From assembly GCF_900217905.1 (NCBI RefSeq), contig NZ_OBMO01000010.1:1-64000 (forward strand): DNA of 64,000 nucleotides. Direction: 5' to 3'. The notes under the pieces were generated by a model that saw only the letters and a list, made by a program, of their open reading frames with translations, had not been told where the DNA came from and did not search any database. Source of the DNA: Alloalcanivorax xenomutans. GTDB lineage: Bacteria; Pseudomonadota; Gammaproteobacteria; Pseudomonadales; Alcanivoracaceae. Every line of letters starts with the position of its first letter. Position 1 is the first letter of the stretch. The translations under genes and the position numbers were made by a program. Positions 8,643 through 20,522 of this stretch are shown in pieces.

Positions 8643-8852
8643 CGTTCAGTTCCCTCTAAAAATCCCGTTTTGGAATAATCGCGCCGTTGTGATGGGCATC
8701 ACAAAACAATGCCCATTTCCAAGCTAGCACAGTGCATGTCGGAGGAAACCTAATCACGGAATATTTTACATTTCCCTGATAAACGGATAAATATCAGCTC
8801 CATTGCCCCATTTTAGAAATTTATATCAATACATTGATTTATATTAATTTCT
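8643..8852. other. A+T-rich intergenic region between pilin gene and aqpZ
   Basis: About 210 bases, visibly more A+T-rich than the rest of the window. It holds the CRP-type site, the overlapping 8692-8716 inverted repeat, and a small AT-only palindrome (ATCAAT-AC-ATTGAT, 8825-8838) just behind the aqpZ stop that could form a weak terminator for aqpZ on the minus strand. No gene is evident. Confidence 0.5.
8687..8704 (-). promoter_or_regulatory. CRP/Vfr-type binding site upstream of pilin gene
   Basis: TTGTGATG-GG-CATCACAA is an 18-base palindrome containing TGTGA-N6-TCACA, the full E. coli CRP consensus core. It is centred about 53 bases before the pilin ATG. One half overlaps a second inverted repeat (ATGGGCAT-N9-ATGCCCAT, 8692-8716). 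It suggests cAMP-CRP/Vfr control of the fimbrial operon. I could not place a convincing -10 box, so activation versus repression is open. Confidence 0.65.
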
Positions 8853-9545
8853 CTATTCATTATTTCTGGTAAGCAGCGCACGGTAAATGAGCGCCCCCGA
8901 AACTCCGCCCACCATTGGCGCCACCCAGAACAGCCACAGTTGCGCGGTGGCCCAGTCTCCAACATAGAGCGCCACTCCGGTGCTGCGCGCCGGGTTCACC
9001 GAGGTGTTGGTGACAGGAATGCTGATCAGGTGGATCAGAGTCAGTCCCAGGCCAATGGCGATGGGAGCAAAGCCTTGCGGGGCACTGCCATGGGTCGAGC
9101 CCATGATGATGATCAGAAACATTGCCGTCATCACCATCTCAGTCAATGCGGCAGCCATCAGAGAGTAGCCACCGGGAGAGTGTTCGCCATAGCCGTTGGA
9201 AGCGAAGCCACCACTCACGTCGAAGCCCGCCTTGCCAGAGGCGATCAGGTAGAGCACACCGCCAGCGATGACCGCCCCGATCACCTGAGCCAGAATATAG
9301 GGGATCACCTGTCCACCAGGGAAACGTCCGCCGGCCCACAATCCCACCGAGACCGCCGGGTTCAGATGGCAGCCAGAGATGTGCCCGATGGCAAACGCCA
9401 TAGTCAGGACGGTAAGCCCGAACGCCAAGGCCACCCCCACGAAACCGATACCCAGTTCCGGGAAGGCGGCGGCCAGGACCGCGCTGCCACAACCACCAAG
9501 AACGAGCCAAAAAGTCCCAAAACATTCCGCTATGTATTTGTTCAT
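8853..9545 (-). CDS. aqpZ: Aquaporin Z, water channel
   Basis: A 230-residue inner-membrane water channel, one residue shorter than E. coli AqpZ. Six membrane helices and two half-helices carry the NPA motifs at 62-64 (HLNPAVS) and 184-186 (SVNPARS). The selectivity-filter residues F42, H172, T181 and R187 match the water-selective set, not the wider glycerol-facilitator filter. I chose the ATG at 9545 ([12 protein letters not shown]) because it matches family N-termini and has AAAGGA upstream; the frame is open further upstream but without family similarity. Monocistronic, between the fimbrial operon and the divergent receptor gene. Confidence 0.93.
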   Translation of the reverse strand: MNKYIAECFGTFWLVLGGCGSAVLAAAFPELGIGFVGVALAFGLTVLTMAFAIGHISGCHLNPAVSVGLWAGGRFPGGQVIPYILAQVIGAVIAGGVLYLIASGKAGFDVSGGFASNGYGEHSPGGYSLMAAALTEMVMTAMFLIIIMGSTHGSAPQGFAPIAIGLGLTLIHLISIPVTNTSVNPARSTGVALYVGDWATAQLWLFWVAPMVGGVSGALIYRALLTRNNE

Positions 9546-9730
9546 TACACAATCCTTTGTACGAGGGTTGCTTTTATATACATAAGGACCGCTCTCCATG
9601 ACCAGCGTTATCTCCGTCAAGTAACGCCTTAGTGTCATTGTTTTACGAATACAAGGTCTTTGTTCACCAAGGGCGGCCGGTCCGCCCTGCATGCCAACAC
9701 CCTTCATTGACTTACATTTCTTACATGATA

Positions 9731-9745
9731 TGATAATGGTTTTCA
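9731..9745 (+). promoter_or_regulatory. Fur box upstream of TonB-dependent receptor
   Basis: TGATAAT-G-GTTTTCA matches the 7-1-7 Fur consensus TGATAAT-N-ATTATCA at 12 of 14 positions, about 85 bases before the receptor ATG. This fits iron-repressed expression of a siderophore receptor. It was spotted by eye, not scored against a matrix. Confidence 0.6.
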
Positions 9746-9829
9746 TTCGTGATTAATGTTCCTGGCAAGCTTTCCGGCCAAGAACGTCTCGTTGTCCTTT
9801 CGTGTTTTTCGAGGTAAGGGAGAATCCCC

Positions 9830-11941
9830 ATGCACCACAGACAGCTCTGGCCGGCATCGGCCATCGGGCTGGTATTGGCATGCCCGGTATATGCCGCCGA
9901 ACCGCCCCAGAACCATGTTCTCGACCCCGTGGTTGTCACCGCCTCCCGAACCGGTACCACGCAAGAAGACTCTCCCCAGGTGGTCCGGATCATCCAGAAA
10001 GAGGAGATCGAGGAACAGCGCCGAATCACCTCCGATTCCTCCCAAATCCTGAGCAATCTGCTGCCCTCGTTCTCGCCCAGCCGTCAGAAAATGAGCGGCA
10101 GCGGCGAGACCCTGCGTGGCCGCACGCCTTTGGTACTGATCGATGGTATTCCCCAATCCAATCCGCTGCGCCCCACCGGGCGGGAAATGCACACCATCGA
10201 CTTCGCCATGGTCGAGCGCATCGAGGTGATTCAGGGCGCCAACGCCACCAATGGCCTGGGCGCCACCGGTGGGGTCATCAACCTGATTACCAAAAGACCC
10301 GAACCCGGCTCTCTGAATCAAAACATCGACGTACAGGTCTCCACTCCCACCTCCGAAATGAAATCGGAAACGCTAAGCTATAAAACCCATTACGGTGTGA
10401 GCGGCAACGCCGGCAACGTCGATTATCTGTTCGCCCTTGGTTACGAGGAACAGGGCATGTTCCTGGATGGCGACAATCACCTGATCGGGGTGGACAACAC
10501 CCAGGGTGACCTGATGAATTCGCGCGCCTATGACGCCATGGGGAAACTGGCTTACTGGCTGGATGACAATCAGCGTTTGCAGTTGAGCGTGAACCGGTAC
10601 CGGATCAAAGGCCTGAATGAGTACGTCAGCGTTACCGGAAAACGGGACGATGGTGTACCGACCACCTCCACTCGTGGCACCCCCGAAGGCGACGCGCCTT
10701 ACAACGAAGTGTGGACCACCGGCCTCAGTTACGACCACTACGATCTGGCGGGTATGCAGTTCAGCGCTCTGGCGTTTTATCAGGACTACGAGTCGCTGTT
10801 CGGTGCCACTGATTCCAATTCTTTTCAGGACCCGGCCATCGTCCCGGCTCCAGGCAGACTTTACGACCAAACCATGGCGGAAACCACCAAGTACGGCACC
10901 AAGGTTTCCCTGACCAAGGACGGCCTCTGGAATGGCCGGCTGAAACTCACCGGCGGCTTCGACACCCTGTTTGATAATACCGAGCAGTTCCTGTGGCTGA
11001 CCGACCGCACCTACGTGCCGGAAGTGGAGTACACCGATCTCTCGCCCTTCATCCAGATTCAGCTCAAACCCATTGACTCCCTGACGCTCTCCGCCGGCGC
11101 CCGTTATGAATATGCGGAGTTGAAGATCGACGGCTATCACACCGTGGCCGCCAATAATGGTGTGTATGTTGAAGGCGGCGACCCCAGCTTCAATGACACT
11201 CTGTATAACGTGGGATTGGTCTGGGCGCCGCGGGATAACTGGAGCCTGTTCGCCAGCTACTCGGAAGGGTTCGCGCTTCCCGATGTGGGTCGCGTTCTGA
11301 GAGGCATTCAGGACCCTGGCCGGTCAGTGGAAGACTTCCAGAACCTGCGCCCGATCGTCACCGATAACGTGGAAGGCGGTGTTCGTTATCAGGACGGTCC
11401 ATTCAATGCCGAGGTGAGTTATTACGTTTCCTCATCGGATTTCGGTACCCGCGTGGAATTGGAAAACGATGCGTTCGTGATGCGGCGGGAGAAAACGAAG
11501 ATCGACGGCATCGAGGGCACTCTCGGGTACCAGTTCACACCAAATCATAGCGGCAAGCTGTCCTATTCCCATATGCGCGGCCGTTACGACAGCAATGATG
11601 ACGGCTCGCTGGACGCCCGACTGAACGGCCTGAATGTGGCTCCCGACCGCCTGATCACCAGTTGGTCGGCACGCTGGTCACCCAAGCTGACTTCCATCGT
11701 GCAGGCCAACTACGCTTTCGACAAGAACTTCGACGGCGAGGACGAAGACTTTGACGGCTTCCTCCTGGTTGACGCGGCTATCGGCTATCAATTACCCAAA
11801 GGGCAACTCAGCGTGGCGCTTTCCAATCTACTGAACAAGCAGTACGTCACCTATTATTCGCAAAGCGCGCTGGTTAATAATGATCGCTATTTCACGGGCC
11901 GGGGGCGCACTCTGACCGTGGGTTATCGTCTGAACTTCTAA
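9830..11941 (+). CDS. TonB-dependent ferric-siderophore receptor
   Basis: A 703-residue outer-membrane receptor. Signal peptide about 1-23 (CPVYAA). A TonB-box-like stretch (DPVVVTASRTG) lies near the mature N-terminus. The plug domain (about 45-165) holds LRGRTPLVLIDGIPQ and VERIEVIQGANA, with TGGVINLITKRP at its end. A 22-strand beta barrel follows and ends with the terminal aromatic motif TVGYRLNF. The plug, the barrel length and the upstream Fur box suggest siderophore import, with general resemblance to IutA/BauA-type receptors; the ligand cannot be told. No siderophore biosynthesis or ABC genes lie nearby. Its stop overlaps the convergent yheV-like gene by 4 bases. Confidence 0.85.
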   Translation: MHHRQLWPASAIGLVLACPVYAAEPPQNHVLDPVVVTASRTGTTQEDSPQVVRIIQKEEIEEQRRITSDSSQILSNLLPSFSPSRQKMSGSGETLRGRTPLVLIDGIPQSNPLRPTGREMHTIDFAMVERIEVIQGANATNGLGATGGVINLITKRPEPGSLNQNIDVQVSTPTSEMKSETLSYKTHYGVSGNAGNVDYLFALGYEEQGMFLDGDNHLIGVDNTQGDLMNSRAYDAMGKLAYWLDDNQRLQLSVNRYRIKGLNEYVSVTGKRDDGVPTTSTRGTPEGDAPYNEVWTTGLSYDHYDLAGMQFSALAFYQDYESLFGATDSNSFQDPAIVPAPGRLYDQTMAETTKYGTKVSLTKDGLWNGRLKLTGGFDTLFDNTEQFLWLTDRTYVPEVEYTDLSPFIQIQLKPIDSLTLSAGARYEYAELKIDGYHTVAANNGVYVEGGDPSFNDTLYNVGLVWAPRDNWSLFASYSEGFALPDVGRVLRGIQDPGRSVEDFQNLRPIVTDNVEGGVRYQDGPFNAEVSYYVSSSDFGTRVELENDAFVMRREKTKIDGIEGTLGYQFTPNHSGKLSYSHMRGRYDSNDDGSLDARLNGLNVAPDRLITSWSARWSPKLTSIVQANYAFDKNFDGEDEDFDGFLLVDAAIGYQLPKGQLSVALSNLLNKQYVTYYSQSALVNNDRYFTGRGRTLTVGYRLNF

Positions 11942-12132
11942 TGCTTCCCGGGTGGGCGCAGGTCCACCTTCTGCACATTCGCGTCCGTCGCTTGTGGTTC
12001 CGCGTCCAGATCACGTACCAGACCACAGGCGACGCATTCCATCCACTGCTTGTCACCATCGATGACGCGCTGGATCTTGTCCATTTTTCCGCATTCCGGA
12101 CAGGTGGCGCCGGCGATAAATTGACGTTTCAT
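11938..12132 (-). CDS. YheV-type zinc-ribbon protein (DUF2387)
   Basis: A 64-residue protein with a zinc-ribbon built from two CxxC pairs: ATCPECGKMDK near residues 9-12 and MECVACGLVRDL near 32-37. This matches the YheV/DUF2387 family, which is often next to prlC in pseudomonads, as here. I chose the ATG at 12132 because family members start MKRQFIAGA; an open 37-residue extension upstream has no family similarity. The molecular role is unknown; binding of nucleic acid or metal is a guess from the fold. It lies downstream of prlC's convergent neighbourhood, stop-to-stop with the receptor gene. Confidence 0.75.
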   Translation of the reverse strand: MKRQFIAGATCPECGKMDKIQRVIDGDKQWMECVACGLVRDLDAEPQATDANVQKVDLRPPGKH

Positions 12133-12268
12133 AATCTTACTCGCTGGACAATTTTCAGATTGCAGGGCCATACCGTGGTCATAGCACAGTGACACGTCTA
12201 CACGACCATTCACTGCCAAGGCAGTTTCCCACAGCAGTATCACTAAGGAGCCGCGATTTCCTGACTAT

Positions 12269-14302
12269 CTATACGTCGATACCGCTGTGCCGCAACAGCG
12301 GTTCCACGCTCGGTTCGCGGCCACGGAATGCCTTGAACAGTTCCATCGGTTCCCGGCTGCCGCCCAACGCAAGAATGTTGTCACGGAATGCACGGCCAGT
12401 TTCCTCATTGAATGTGCCTTCTTCCTCGAATCGCGAATAGGCATCACTGGAAAGCACTTCCGCCCATTTGTAGCTGTAGTAACCCGCGGCGTAGCCGCCG
12501 GCGAAGATGTGTGAGAACCCGTTCTGGAAACGGTTGAACGCCGGCGGCTGGATCACCGCCACTTCATCACGAACTTCGTCCAGTACATTCTGAATATTCA
12601 GTTCCGGTGTGTATTCCGCGTGCAGACGCATGTCGAACAGGGAGAATTCCAGCTGTCGCATCATGGCCATGGCACTTTGGAAATTCTTCGCCGCCAGCAT
12701 CTTGTCCAGCATCGCTTTGGGCAGCGGTTCGCCGGTTTCGTAATGGCCGGAGATCATTGCCAGACCTTCCTCGGTCCAGCACCAGTTTTCCAGGAACTGG
12801 CTGGGCAGCTCCACCGCGTCCCAGGCAACGCCGTTAATGCCGGAAATCCCGGACACTTCCTGCTCGGTGAGCATGTGGTGCAGACCATGGCCGAACTCAT
12901 GGAACAGCGTCACCACCTCGTCATGAGTTAACAAACCCGGTTTGCCGCCCGCCGGCGGCGCGAAATTACAGGTCAGGTAAGCGACCGGGGTTTGCAGGGA
13001 ACCATCCAGCCGGCGGCGGCGAATACGGGCGTCATCCATCCAGGCGCCGCCGCGTTTACCGGTGCGCGCGTACATGTCCAGGTAGAAGGCGGCGCGGACA
13101 CTGCCGTCATCGTCCACCAACTCGAAGAAGCGGACATCCGTATGCCAGGTGTCCACATCATGGCGTTGACGGAAGCGGATACCGAACAGTTTGCCGACCA
13201 CGGCGAACATGCCATCGATGACTTTTTCCGCCGGGAACCAGGGGCGAAGTGCTTCGTCGGAAAGATCGTAACGGGCTTCACGCAGACGCTCGCTCCAGAA
13301 CCCAATGTCCCAGGGCTGCAGATCCGTGGCGCCCTGTTCCGCGGCGAAGTCCTGTAATTCCCGCAATTCCTTCTCTGCCTGAGGTTTGGCCTTGAACGCC
13401 AGATCGTGAAGGAAATGCATCACCTCATCGACGCTGCGGGCCATCTTGGTGGCCAGCGATTTCTCCGCATAACTCCCGAATCCGAGCAGTTTGGCCTGGG
13501 CATCACGCAGCGCCAGAATCTCGTCCATGACCGGGCCATTGTCGAAACGGCCGGCGTCTGGCCCTTGATCGGAAGCGCGCGTGGTGAAGGCACGATACAT
13601 TTCCTCGCGCAGGGCGCGATTACGGGCGTGGCTCATGACCGCCAGATAGACCGGAAAATCCAGCGTCAGCAGCCAGCCATCCAGACCCTCCGCCCTGGCA
13701 CGATCGGCGGTACCGGCCAGCGCGGTTTCCGGCAGGCCTTCCAGCTCCTGCTCATCGGTAACATGCTTTTTCCAGTTCTGGGTGGCGTCCAGAAGCTGGT
13801 TTTCATACTGTGTGGTGAGTTCGGAGAGGCGCTTGGCGTTCTCCATGTAACGGCGCTTGTCTTCCTCCCCGAGGGCGACGCCGGACAAACGGAAATCACG
13901 CAGGGTGTTATCAATATCCTTGCGCTGGGCTTCATTGAGAGCAGCGAATTCGGCGCTGTCGTGGAGCGCCTGATAGGCCGCGAACAAGGCGCTGTTCTGG
14001 CCTACCTCGGTGCCGTATTCACTGAGCAGCGGCAAACAGGCATTGTAAGCTTCCCGCAATGCCTCGTTCTGAGCCACCGCGTTGAGATGCGCCACCGGGC
14101 CAAAGGCCTTGCCAAGGCGATCGTCTTCCTCGTCGAGCGCGGCCACCAGCGCCTGGTAGCCCACGTCACCGGTTTTCAGCACCGACTCGATTCGCTGACG
14201 GCCATCCGCGATCAGCTGCTCCACCGCCGGTTTGACATGCTCGGGACGGATCTCGGAAAAGGGGGGCAGATCCGGGTAGTCGATCAACGGGTTGTGACTC
14301 AT
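12269..14302 (-). CDS. prlC: Oligopeptidase A (M3 metallopeptidase)
   Basis: A 677-residue cytosolic zinc peptidase that degrades short peptides, including cleaved signal peptides. The catalytic HEFGHGLHHMLT motif (HExxH) is present about two-thirds along, and flanking segments VAYLTCNFAPP and ISGINGVAWDAVELPSQF are characteristic of PrlC/OpdA. The length agrees with E. coli (680). I chose the ATG at 14302 (MSHNPLIDY) because it has GAGAGG upstream and matches family starts; 8 more in-frame codons upstream are unlikely. It is divergent from the gamma-carbonic anhydrase gene, an order also seen in Pseudomonas. Confidence 0.92.
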   Translation of the reverse strand: MSHNPLIDYPDLPPFSEIRPEHVKPAVEQLIADGRQRIESVLKTGDVGYQALVAALDEEDDRLGKAFGPVAHLNAVAQNEALREAYNACLPLLSEYGTEVGQNSALFAAYQALHDSAEFAALNEAQRKDIDNTLRDFRLSGVALGEEDKRRYMENAKRLSELTTQYENQLLDATQNWKKHVTDEQELEGLPETALAGTADRARAEGLDGWLLTLDFPVYLAVMSHARNRALREEMYRAFTTRASDQGPDAGRFDNGPVMDEILALRDAQAKLLGFGSYAEKSLATKMARSVDEVMHFLHDLAFKAKPQAEKELRELQDFAAEQGATDLQPWDIGFWSERLREARYDLSDEALRPWFPAEKVIDGMFAVVGKLFGIRFRQRHDVDTWHTDVRFFELVDDDGSVRAAFYLDMYARTGKRGGAWMDDARIRRRRLDGSLQTPVAYLTCNFAPPAGGKPGLLTHDEVVTLFHEFGHGLHHMLTEQEVSGISGINGVAWDAVELPSQFLENWCWTEEGLAMISGHYETGEPLPKAMLDKMLAAKNFQSAMAMMRQLEFSLFDMRLHAEYTPELNIQNVLDEVRDEVAVIQPPAFNRFQNGFSHIFAGGYAAGYYSYKWAEVLSSDAYSRFEEEGTFNEETGRAFRDNILALGGSREPMELFKAFRGREPSVEPLLRHSGIDV

Positions 14303-14347
14303 GGGGCCTCTCGTTATAAACGGCATTCACCTGATTGGGAGAAAGAG

Positions 14348-14884
14348 ATGGGGATTCGTCGCTTCGAAGACAAGGTACCGCAACTGAGCGAACGGGTATA
14401 TGTGGACCCCGCCGCCACCGTGATCGGTGATGTAACCCTGGGCGAGGACTGTTCGATCTGGCCGGGGGCGGTGGTGCGCGGCGATATGCACCGTATCCGC
14501 ATTGGCGCCCGCACCAGCGTTCAGGACAACGCCGTGCTGCACATTACCCACGCCTCCCGTTTCAACCCGGACGGCTTTCCGCTGACCATCGGCGACGATG
14601 GCACTCTTGGCCACCAGGCCATGTTGCATGGCTGCACCGTGGGCAACCGGGTCATGGTGGGCATGCAGGCGATGATCATGGACGGCGCGGTGGTGGAAGA
14701 CGACGTGATGATCGCCGCCGGCACCCTGGTGAGCCCCGGCAAACGCCTGGAAAGCGGTTGGCTGTACCGGGGCAGCCCGGCCAAACCGGCGCGCCGGCTG
14801 ACCGAGGAGGAGTTGGCGTTCCTGCCCTATGTGGCGGGCAATTATGTGAAGCTGAAGGACCAGTACCTTAAATCGCCCACATGA
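14348..14884 (+). CDS. Gamma-carbonic-anhydrase-like hexapeptide-repeat protein (YrdA/CaiE type)
   Basis: A 178-residue left-handed beta-helix protein. Hexapeptide repeats run from about residue 15 (VYVDPAATVIGDVTLGEDCSIWPGAVVRGD) to about 140. The gamma-class zinc ligand pattern is visible: histidine in VLHITHAS, then LGHQAMLHGCTVG with two more histidines. Members are often called carbonic anhydrases but many bacterial YrdA-like proteins have no proven activity. The ATG at 14348 has AAAGAG close upstream. Its 3' end overlaps the convergent lpxR-like gene by 17 bases. Confidence 0.8.
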   Translation: MGIRRFEDKVPQLSERVYVDPAATVIGDVTLGEDCSIWPGAVVRGDMHRIRIGARTSVQDNAVLHITHASRFNPDGFPLTIGDDGTLGHQAMLHGCTVGNRVMVGMQAMIMDGAVVEDDVMIAAGTLVSPGKRLESGWLYRGSPAKPARRLTEEELAFLPYVAGNYVKLKDQYLKSPT

Positions 14885-15847
14885 ACGACATGTTGCCGAA
14901 GCTGATCGGATCACTGTCGCGGATCGGTGATGTGGAGTGCTGCAGGGTCATGGTAAAGCTGAAGCGGTCGTTGCGAACACCGGCCCCACCGATCAGCGTG
15001 ACGGTCCAGTCTTCCTTGTCGATGTTGTAGTCCCCGCCCTTACGCTCGATGTAGGAATAGCCGTTGTACTGCACGGATGACCCCAGGAACAGCTCCCAGC
15101 CGAACCCGGGGTTATCGAACAGTCCCACCAGGGACCCGGCGGTACCGATACCCGCGTAATCCGGAATGAAATTGCCGGGCAGGTTGCGGCCGAAACGGAT
15201 GAAGCCTCCGCTCTGCGCGTTGCCGTCGAAATTGTTGACGTCAACGCCCCAGGCACCACCCAGCTCCAACTGATAACCGCTGTCGTATTCCCGCTTGAGG
15301 AAGCGATGGGCGTGCAAAAAATAGACCCCGCCGATGAGATCCGGGCCGAGCTGATTGTCCCACCCCCTTGGCCGGGTGGAACCCGTGACCTTGTGGACGA
15401 TCTTCTGGCTTTCCTCCGCGCCGGAGTCCGGCCCCACCACGCCACCTCTGATACCGTAGCCGTACAGATTATGGGTGTCCCAACTGAACAGGCCCAGTTC
15501 CATATTGCTGTAGCCCACATAGGGCACATCACTGTAATCCGGCGTGGAACGCTCGATATCGTCGGGCGTCACCATGATCTGTTCCAGGCTGACGGTGAGA
15601 GCATGGCGCTCATCCGCCGCGGACACTCCCGGCAGCGGATCCAGGGCTCGCGCCACCGCGCAGGTAGCGCCACCGTTGTCATCGCATTTGCCATGACCAT
15701 CGCCAACCCAACTGATGCGCAGGCCATTGGTGTAATTCTTGTCCAAACCGACGAACAGGTCGTTATCCCAGGCGAAACCAAACGTATCCGCACCACATAC
15801 GCCAGCGAAGGAAAGGCCGGCACCAAGGATCCAATTTCGCATCTGAA

Positions 15848-15851
<4 letters not shown>
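14868..15851 (-). CDS. LpxR-like outer-membrane lipid A deacylase (DUF2219)
   Basis: A 327-residue outer-membrane beta barrel. Signal peptide about 1-20 (GVCGA), then the typical opening [26 protein letters not shown]. In LpxR this N-terminal region holds the calcium and catalytic residues (Asn, Asp and Thr of NDxxxxTDxxYTNG; here DND-F-G-DKNYTNG). LpxR removes the 3'-acyloxyacyl group of lipid A. Mid-protein [12 protein letters not shown] and RPRGWDNQL also fit the family. Its ATG overlaps the aroE stop (ATGA), so it is the last gene of the lysM-dprA-tsaC-hemF-aroE transcript, an unexpected partner for an outer-membrane enzyme. The activity itself is inferred. Confidence 0.75.
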
Positions 15852-18157
<2,306 letters not shown>

Positions 18158-18272
18158 TTAAAAAGCGCGTCAGGACGAATGGGGAGAGCCTCTCCGGTCG
18201 GCTCGTAGGATACCCGTTGTGGCGGCCATCCCGCCAGCACCGGACGGATTGCTGCCCGACAGCCTTGGCGGG

Positions 18273-19343
18273 TCAGCCCGGCGGACGGCTCACATAGCCG
18301 CCACCGACCCGTTCGATGTGCCCCTCCCGCTCCAGTTCCAGCAACGCCGCGGTCAGCTCCGGCGGCGCCAGACCGGAGCGCTCACACAGCTGGTCAAGGC
18401 TGTTCACACCGCCGATGAAATACCGCAGCAACGGCGGCGTCGGCTTGCTCAATGACGGACTGTGCGCCACGGTGCGATGAAAGTCCTCGAACGTCGCCAG
18501 CACATCGTCGGTACATTCCAGCCAGTTGGCCCCTTCGCGCAGCAGTTTATGGCAGCCCTTGCTAAGCGGGTTATGAATGGATCCAGGGATGGCGAACACT
18601 TCCCGCCCCTGCTCGGCGGCACAGCGGGCGGTGATCAGAGAACCACTGCGCAGCGCCGCTTCCACCACCACGACCCCCAGACTCAGGCCGCTGATGAGCC
18701 GGTTGCGTTGCGGGAAAGAACGCCGGGACGGCGGGCGCCCCGGGGCGAATTCACTGACCAGGGCTCCGCCGGCGGCGATGATCTCCCCGGCCAGCCGGCG
18801 ATGGCGTGGTGGATAGAGCTTGCCGGGACCATGCCCCAGCACCGCCAGGGTGATCCCGGGGGCGGCAAGGGCGCCACGGTGGGCGGCGCCGTCCACCCCC
18901 AGGGCCAGCCCGCTGGTGACGGCGAATCCCGCCGCGGCCAGGCAACGGCTGAAACGATAGGCGTTGGCCTCCCCTTCGGCGGACGCGCCACGGGCCCCGA
19001 CCATGGCGATTTGAGGCCGCGCCAGCGCGGACACCTCGCCCAGTACCGCCAGCACCCCCGGCGCGTCCGGCAGATCCGCCAGCAGCGGCGGATAATCCTC
19101 GTCCCCCAGGGCCAGCCAGCGCCAGCCCTGAGCGGCCAGCGGTCGCCACTGCGGCTCGAGGGATTCCGGGGCCGTCAGCCAGCGCCGGCGTTCGCTCGGA
19201 TTCGGCAGGCGCCCGGGCAGGGCCTCGGCATAGCGGGTCAGCGGGGTTTCGTCGATGGGCCGGCGGCGCAGGGCCTCGCCGAGCTGCATGGAAGCGGGAT
19301 CGAACGCCTTGGCCAACGCCAGGCGCGCAAGCTGGTCTCGCAT
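18273..19343 (-). CDS. dprA: DNA-processing protein DprA (Smf)
   Basis: A 356-residue protein. An N-terminal SAM-like region (1-80) is followed by the Rossmann fold (about 90-295), with IAMVGARGASAEG and the highly conserved FPQRNRLISGLS and SGSLITARCAAEQGREVFAIPG. A C-terminal winged helix (about 300-356) ends the protein. In transformable bacteria DprA loads RecA on incoming single-stranded DNA; its presence alone does not prove competence. The pilT-pilU genes near the right edge would be part of the same uptake machinery. GGGAGGTG precedes the ATG. It follows the LysM gene by 56 bases. Confidence 0.93.
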   Translation of the reverse strand: MRDQLARLALAKAFDPASMQLGEALRRRPIDETPLTRYAEALPGRLPNPSERRRWLTAPESLEPQWRPLAAQGWRWLALGDEDYPPLLADLPDAPGVLAVLGEVSALARPQIAMVGARGASAEGEANAYRFSRCLAAAGFAVTSGLALGVDGAAHRGALAAPGITLAVLGHGPGKLYPPRHRRLAGEIIAAGGALVSEFAPGRPPSRRSFPQRNRLISGLSLGVVVVEAALRSGSLITARCAAEQGREVFAIPGSIHNPLSKGCHKLLREGANWLECTDDVLATFEDFHRTVAHSPSLSKPTPPLLRYFIGGVNSLDQLCERSGLAPPELTAALLELEREGHIERVGGGYVSRPPG

Positions 19344-19399
19344 AAAAACGCACCTCCCTGTGCGCGTTATGGACTCTGTAAATCGGCCTGAGGCCGCGG

Positions 19400-20470
19400 C
19401 TAGTAACTGCCTTCCGGGCTTTCCACCACGTCGTTCATGTAAACCGGGCGCTGGGATTCCATGATCAGCCCATAGCTGACTTTCTCGAACACCCGGAACA
19501 GCACCAGGGAACCGGCCCGGGTACGGGGCAGACGCACCATCTCATCCTGCTGCCGGTCCCGAACCTGCTCGCCCTGCTGGAAGATATCCAGCACGTGGCC
19601 TTCCTCCATGCCTTCCCGGGCGCCGCGGTTGATCACTACCACGTCATTGCGGGCGACGCTGCTGATCCGGTCGAAGAAGCGGATGATACGGCCCTCCACT
19701 TTTTCCTCCGGCGCGTGTGGATACAGCAAAGCGCGCACGCGCTGATCCGGTTGCGGGAACAGCCGATCATCCACCCGCAGGTCCTCGGAAGAGCGCAACA
19801 CCCGCATGGTGGCCATGTCTTCCTCGATACGCGCCACCGAGGCCAAACCGACCTGACGGGCCTCGTAGCCCAGCACCTCATCGGTGACCGGGTCCACGTA
19901 TTCTTCCCCCACTCGATACAGCCCATAGCGCTGCTCGGCGTTTTCCCAACGCTGCTCCGGGTCACGGGCGTGGACGGTATCGCCACCGCCGAAGATGACA
20001 CGGCGGTCCTGCCCACCGAGAATATAGGGCGCGGCGCTGATATCCGCGCGCTCCAGTACCAGGGCCTGCTTGAGATAGCTTTGGATGGCGTTCATCGGAA
20101 TCGCCGGGATGGCGTCCTCGCGGCTCATTTCCCGTATCCTGGGTGACAGCTTCACGGTGCCGTCGGGCAACTGGCTTTGCTCACCGCTGGCGCGATCCAG
20201 CTCCAGCCGTGGTTCACCATCCACCCAGGACAGGCGAATGGCGTCACCGGGAAAAATCAGGTGCGGGTTCTTGATGGCGGGATTAACGTGCCAGATCTCG
20301 GGCCATTGCCAGGGATGTTCCAGGAAACGCCCGCTGATGTCCCAGAGAGTATCGTCTTTCTTGACGTAGTAGACGTCCGGGTGATTATCGCGCAGGGTTA
20401 CGGCGGAAACGCCGGCGGCCACCACCAGCATCGCGCACGCCGCCGCCAGGCGCCGGAGCGTTTTGATCAT
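19400..20470 (-). CDS. LysM-domain secreted protein
   Basis: A 356-residue exported protein with a signal peptide (about 1-23, GVSAV) and an N-terminal LysM module (about residues 33-82: YYVKKDDTLWDISGRFLEHPWQWPEIW, then NPHLIFPGDAIRL) that should bind peptidoglycan. The rest (about 100-356) has the pattern of the conserved Pseudomonas LysM protein next to dprA, with segments RVLRSSEDLRVDDRLFPQ and GMEEGHVLDIFQQGEQV. The ATG at 20470 has AAGGAAA upstream; an open frame continues upstream through def on the other strand and is not coding. First gene of the dprA-tsaC-hemF-aroE-lpxR operon and divergent from def. Confidence 0.82.
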   Translation of the reverse strand: MIKTLRRLAAACAMLVVAAGVSAVTLRDNHPDVYYVKKDDTLWDISGRFLEHPWQWPEIWHVNPAIKNPHLIFPGDAIRLSWVDGEPRLELDRASGEQSQLPDGTVKLSPRIREMSREDAIPAIPMNAIQSYLKQALVLERADISAAPYILGGQDRRVIFGGGDTVHARDPEQRWENAEQRYGLYRVGEEYVDPVTDEVLGYEARQVGLASVARIEEDMATMRVLRSSEDLRVDDRLFPQPDQRVRALLYPHAPEEKVEGRIIRFFDRISSVARNDVVVINRGAREGMEEGHVLDIFQQGEQVRDRQQDEMVRLPRTRAGSLVLFRVFEKVSYGLIMESQRPVYMNDVVESPEGSY

Positions 20471-20522
20471 CAGTGGTTTCCTTTTATGATTATGAGCACC
20501 CACGTTGTGGATGCATCCCCCA

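Noticed and set aside
13406-14326. N-terminal extension of the gamma-carbonic anhydrase frame through prlC
   Set aside because: The extension lies antisense to the conserved prlC gene and has no family similarity; the ATG at 14348 has a ribosome-binding site.
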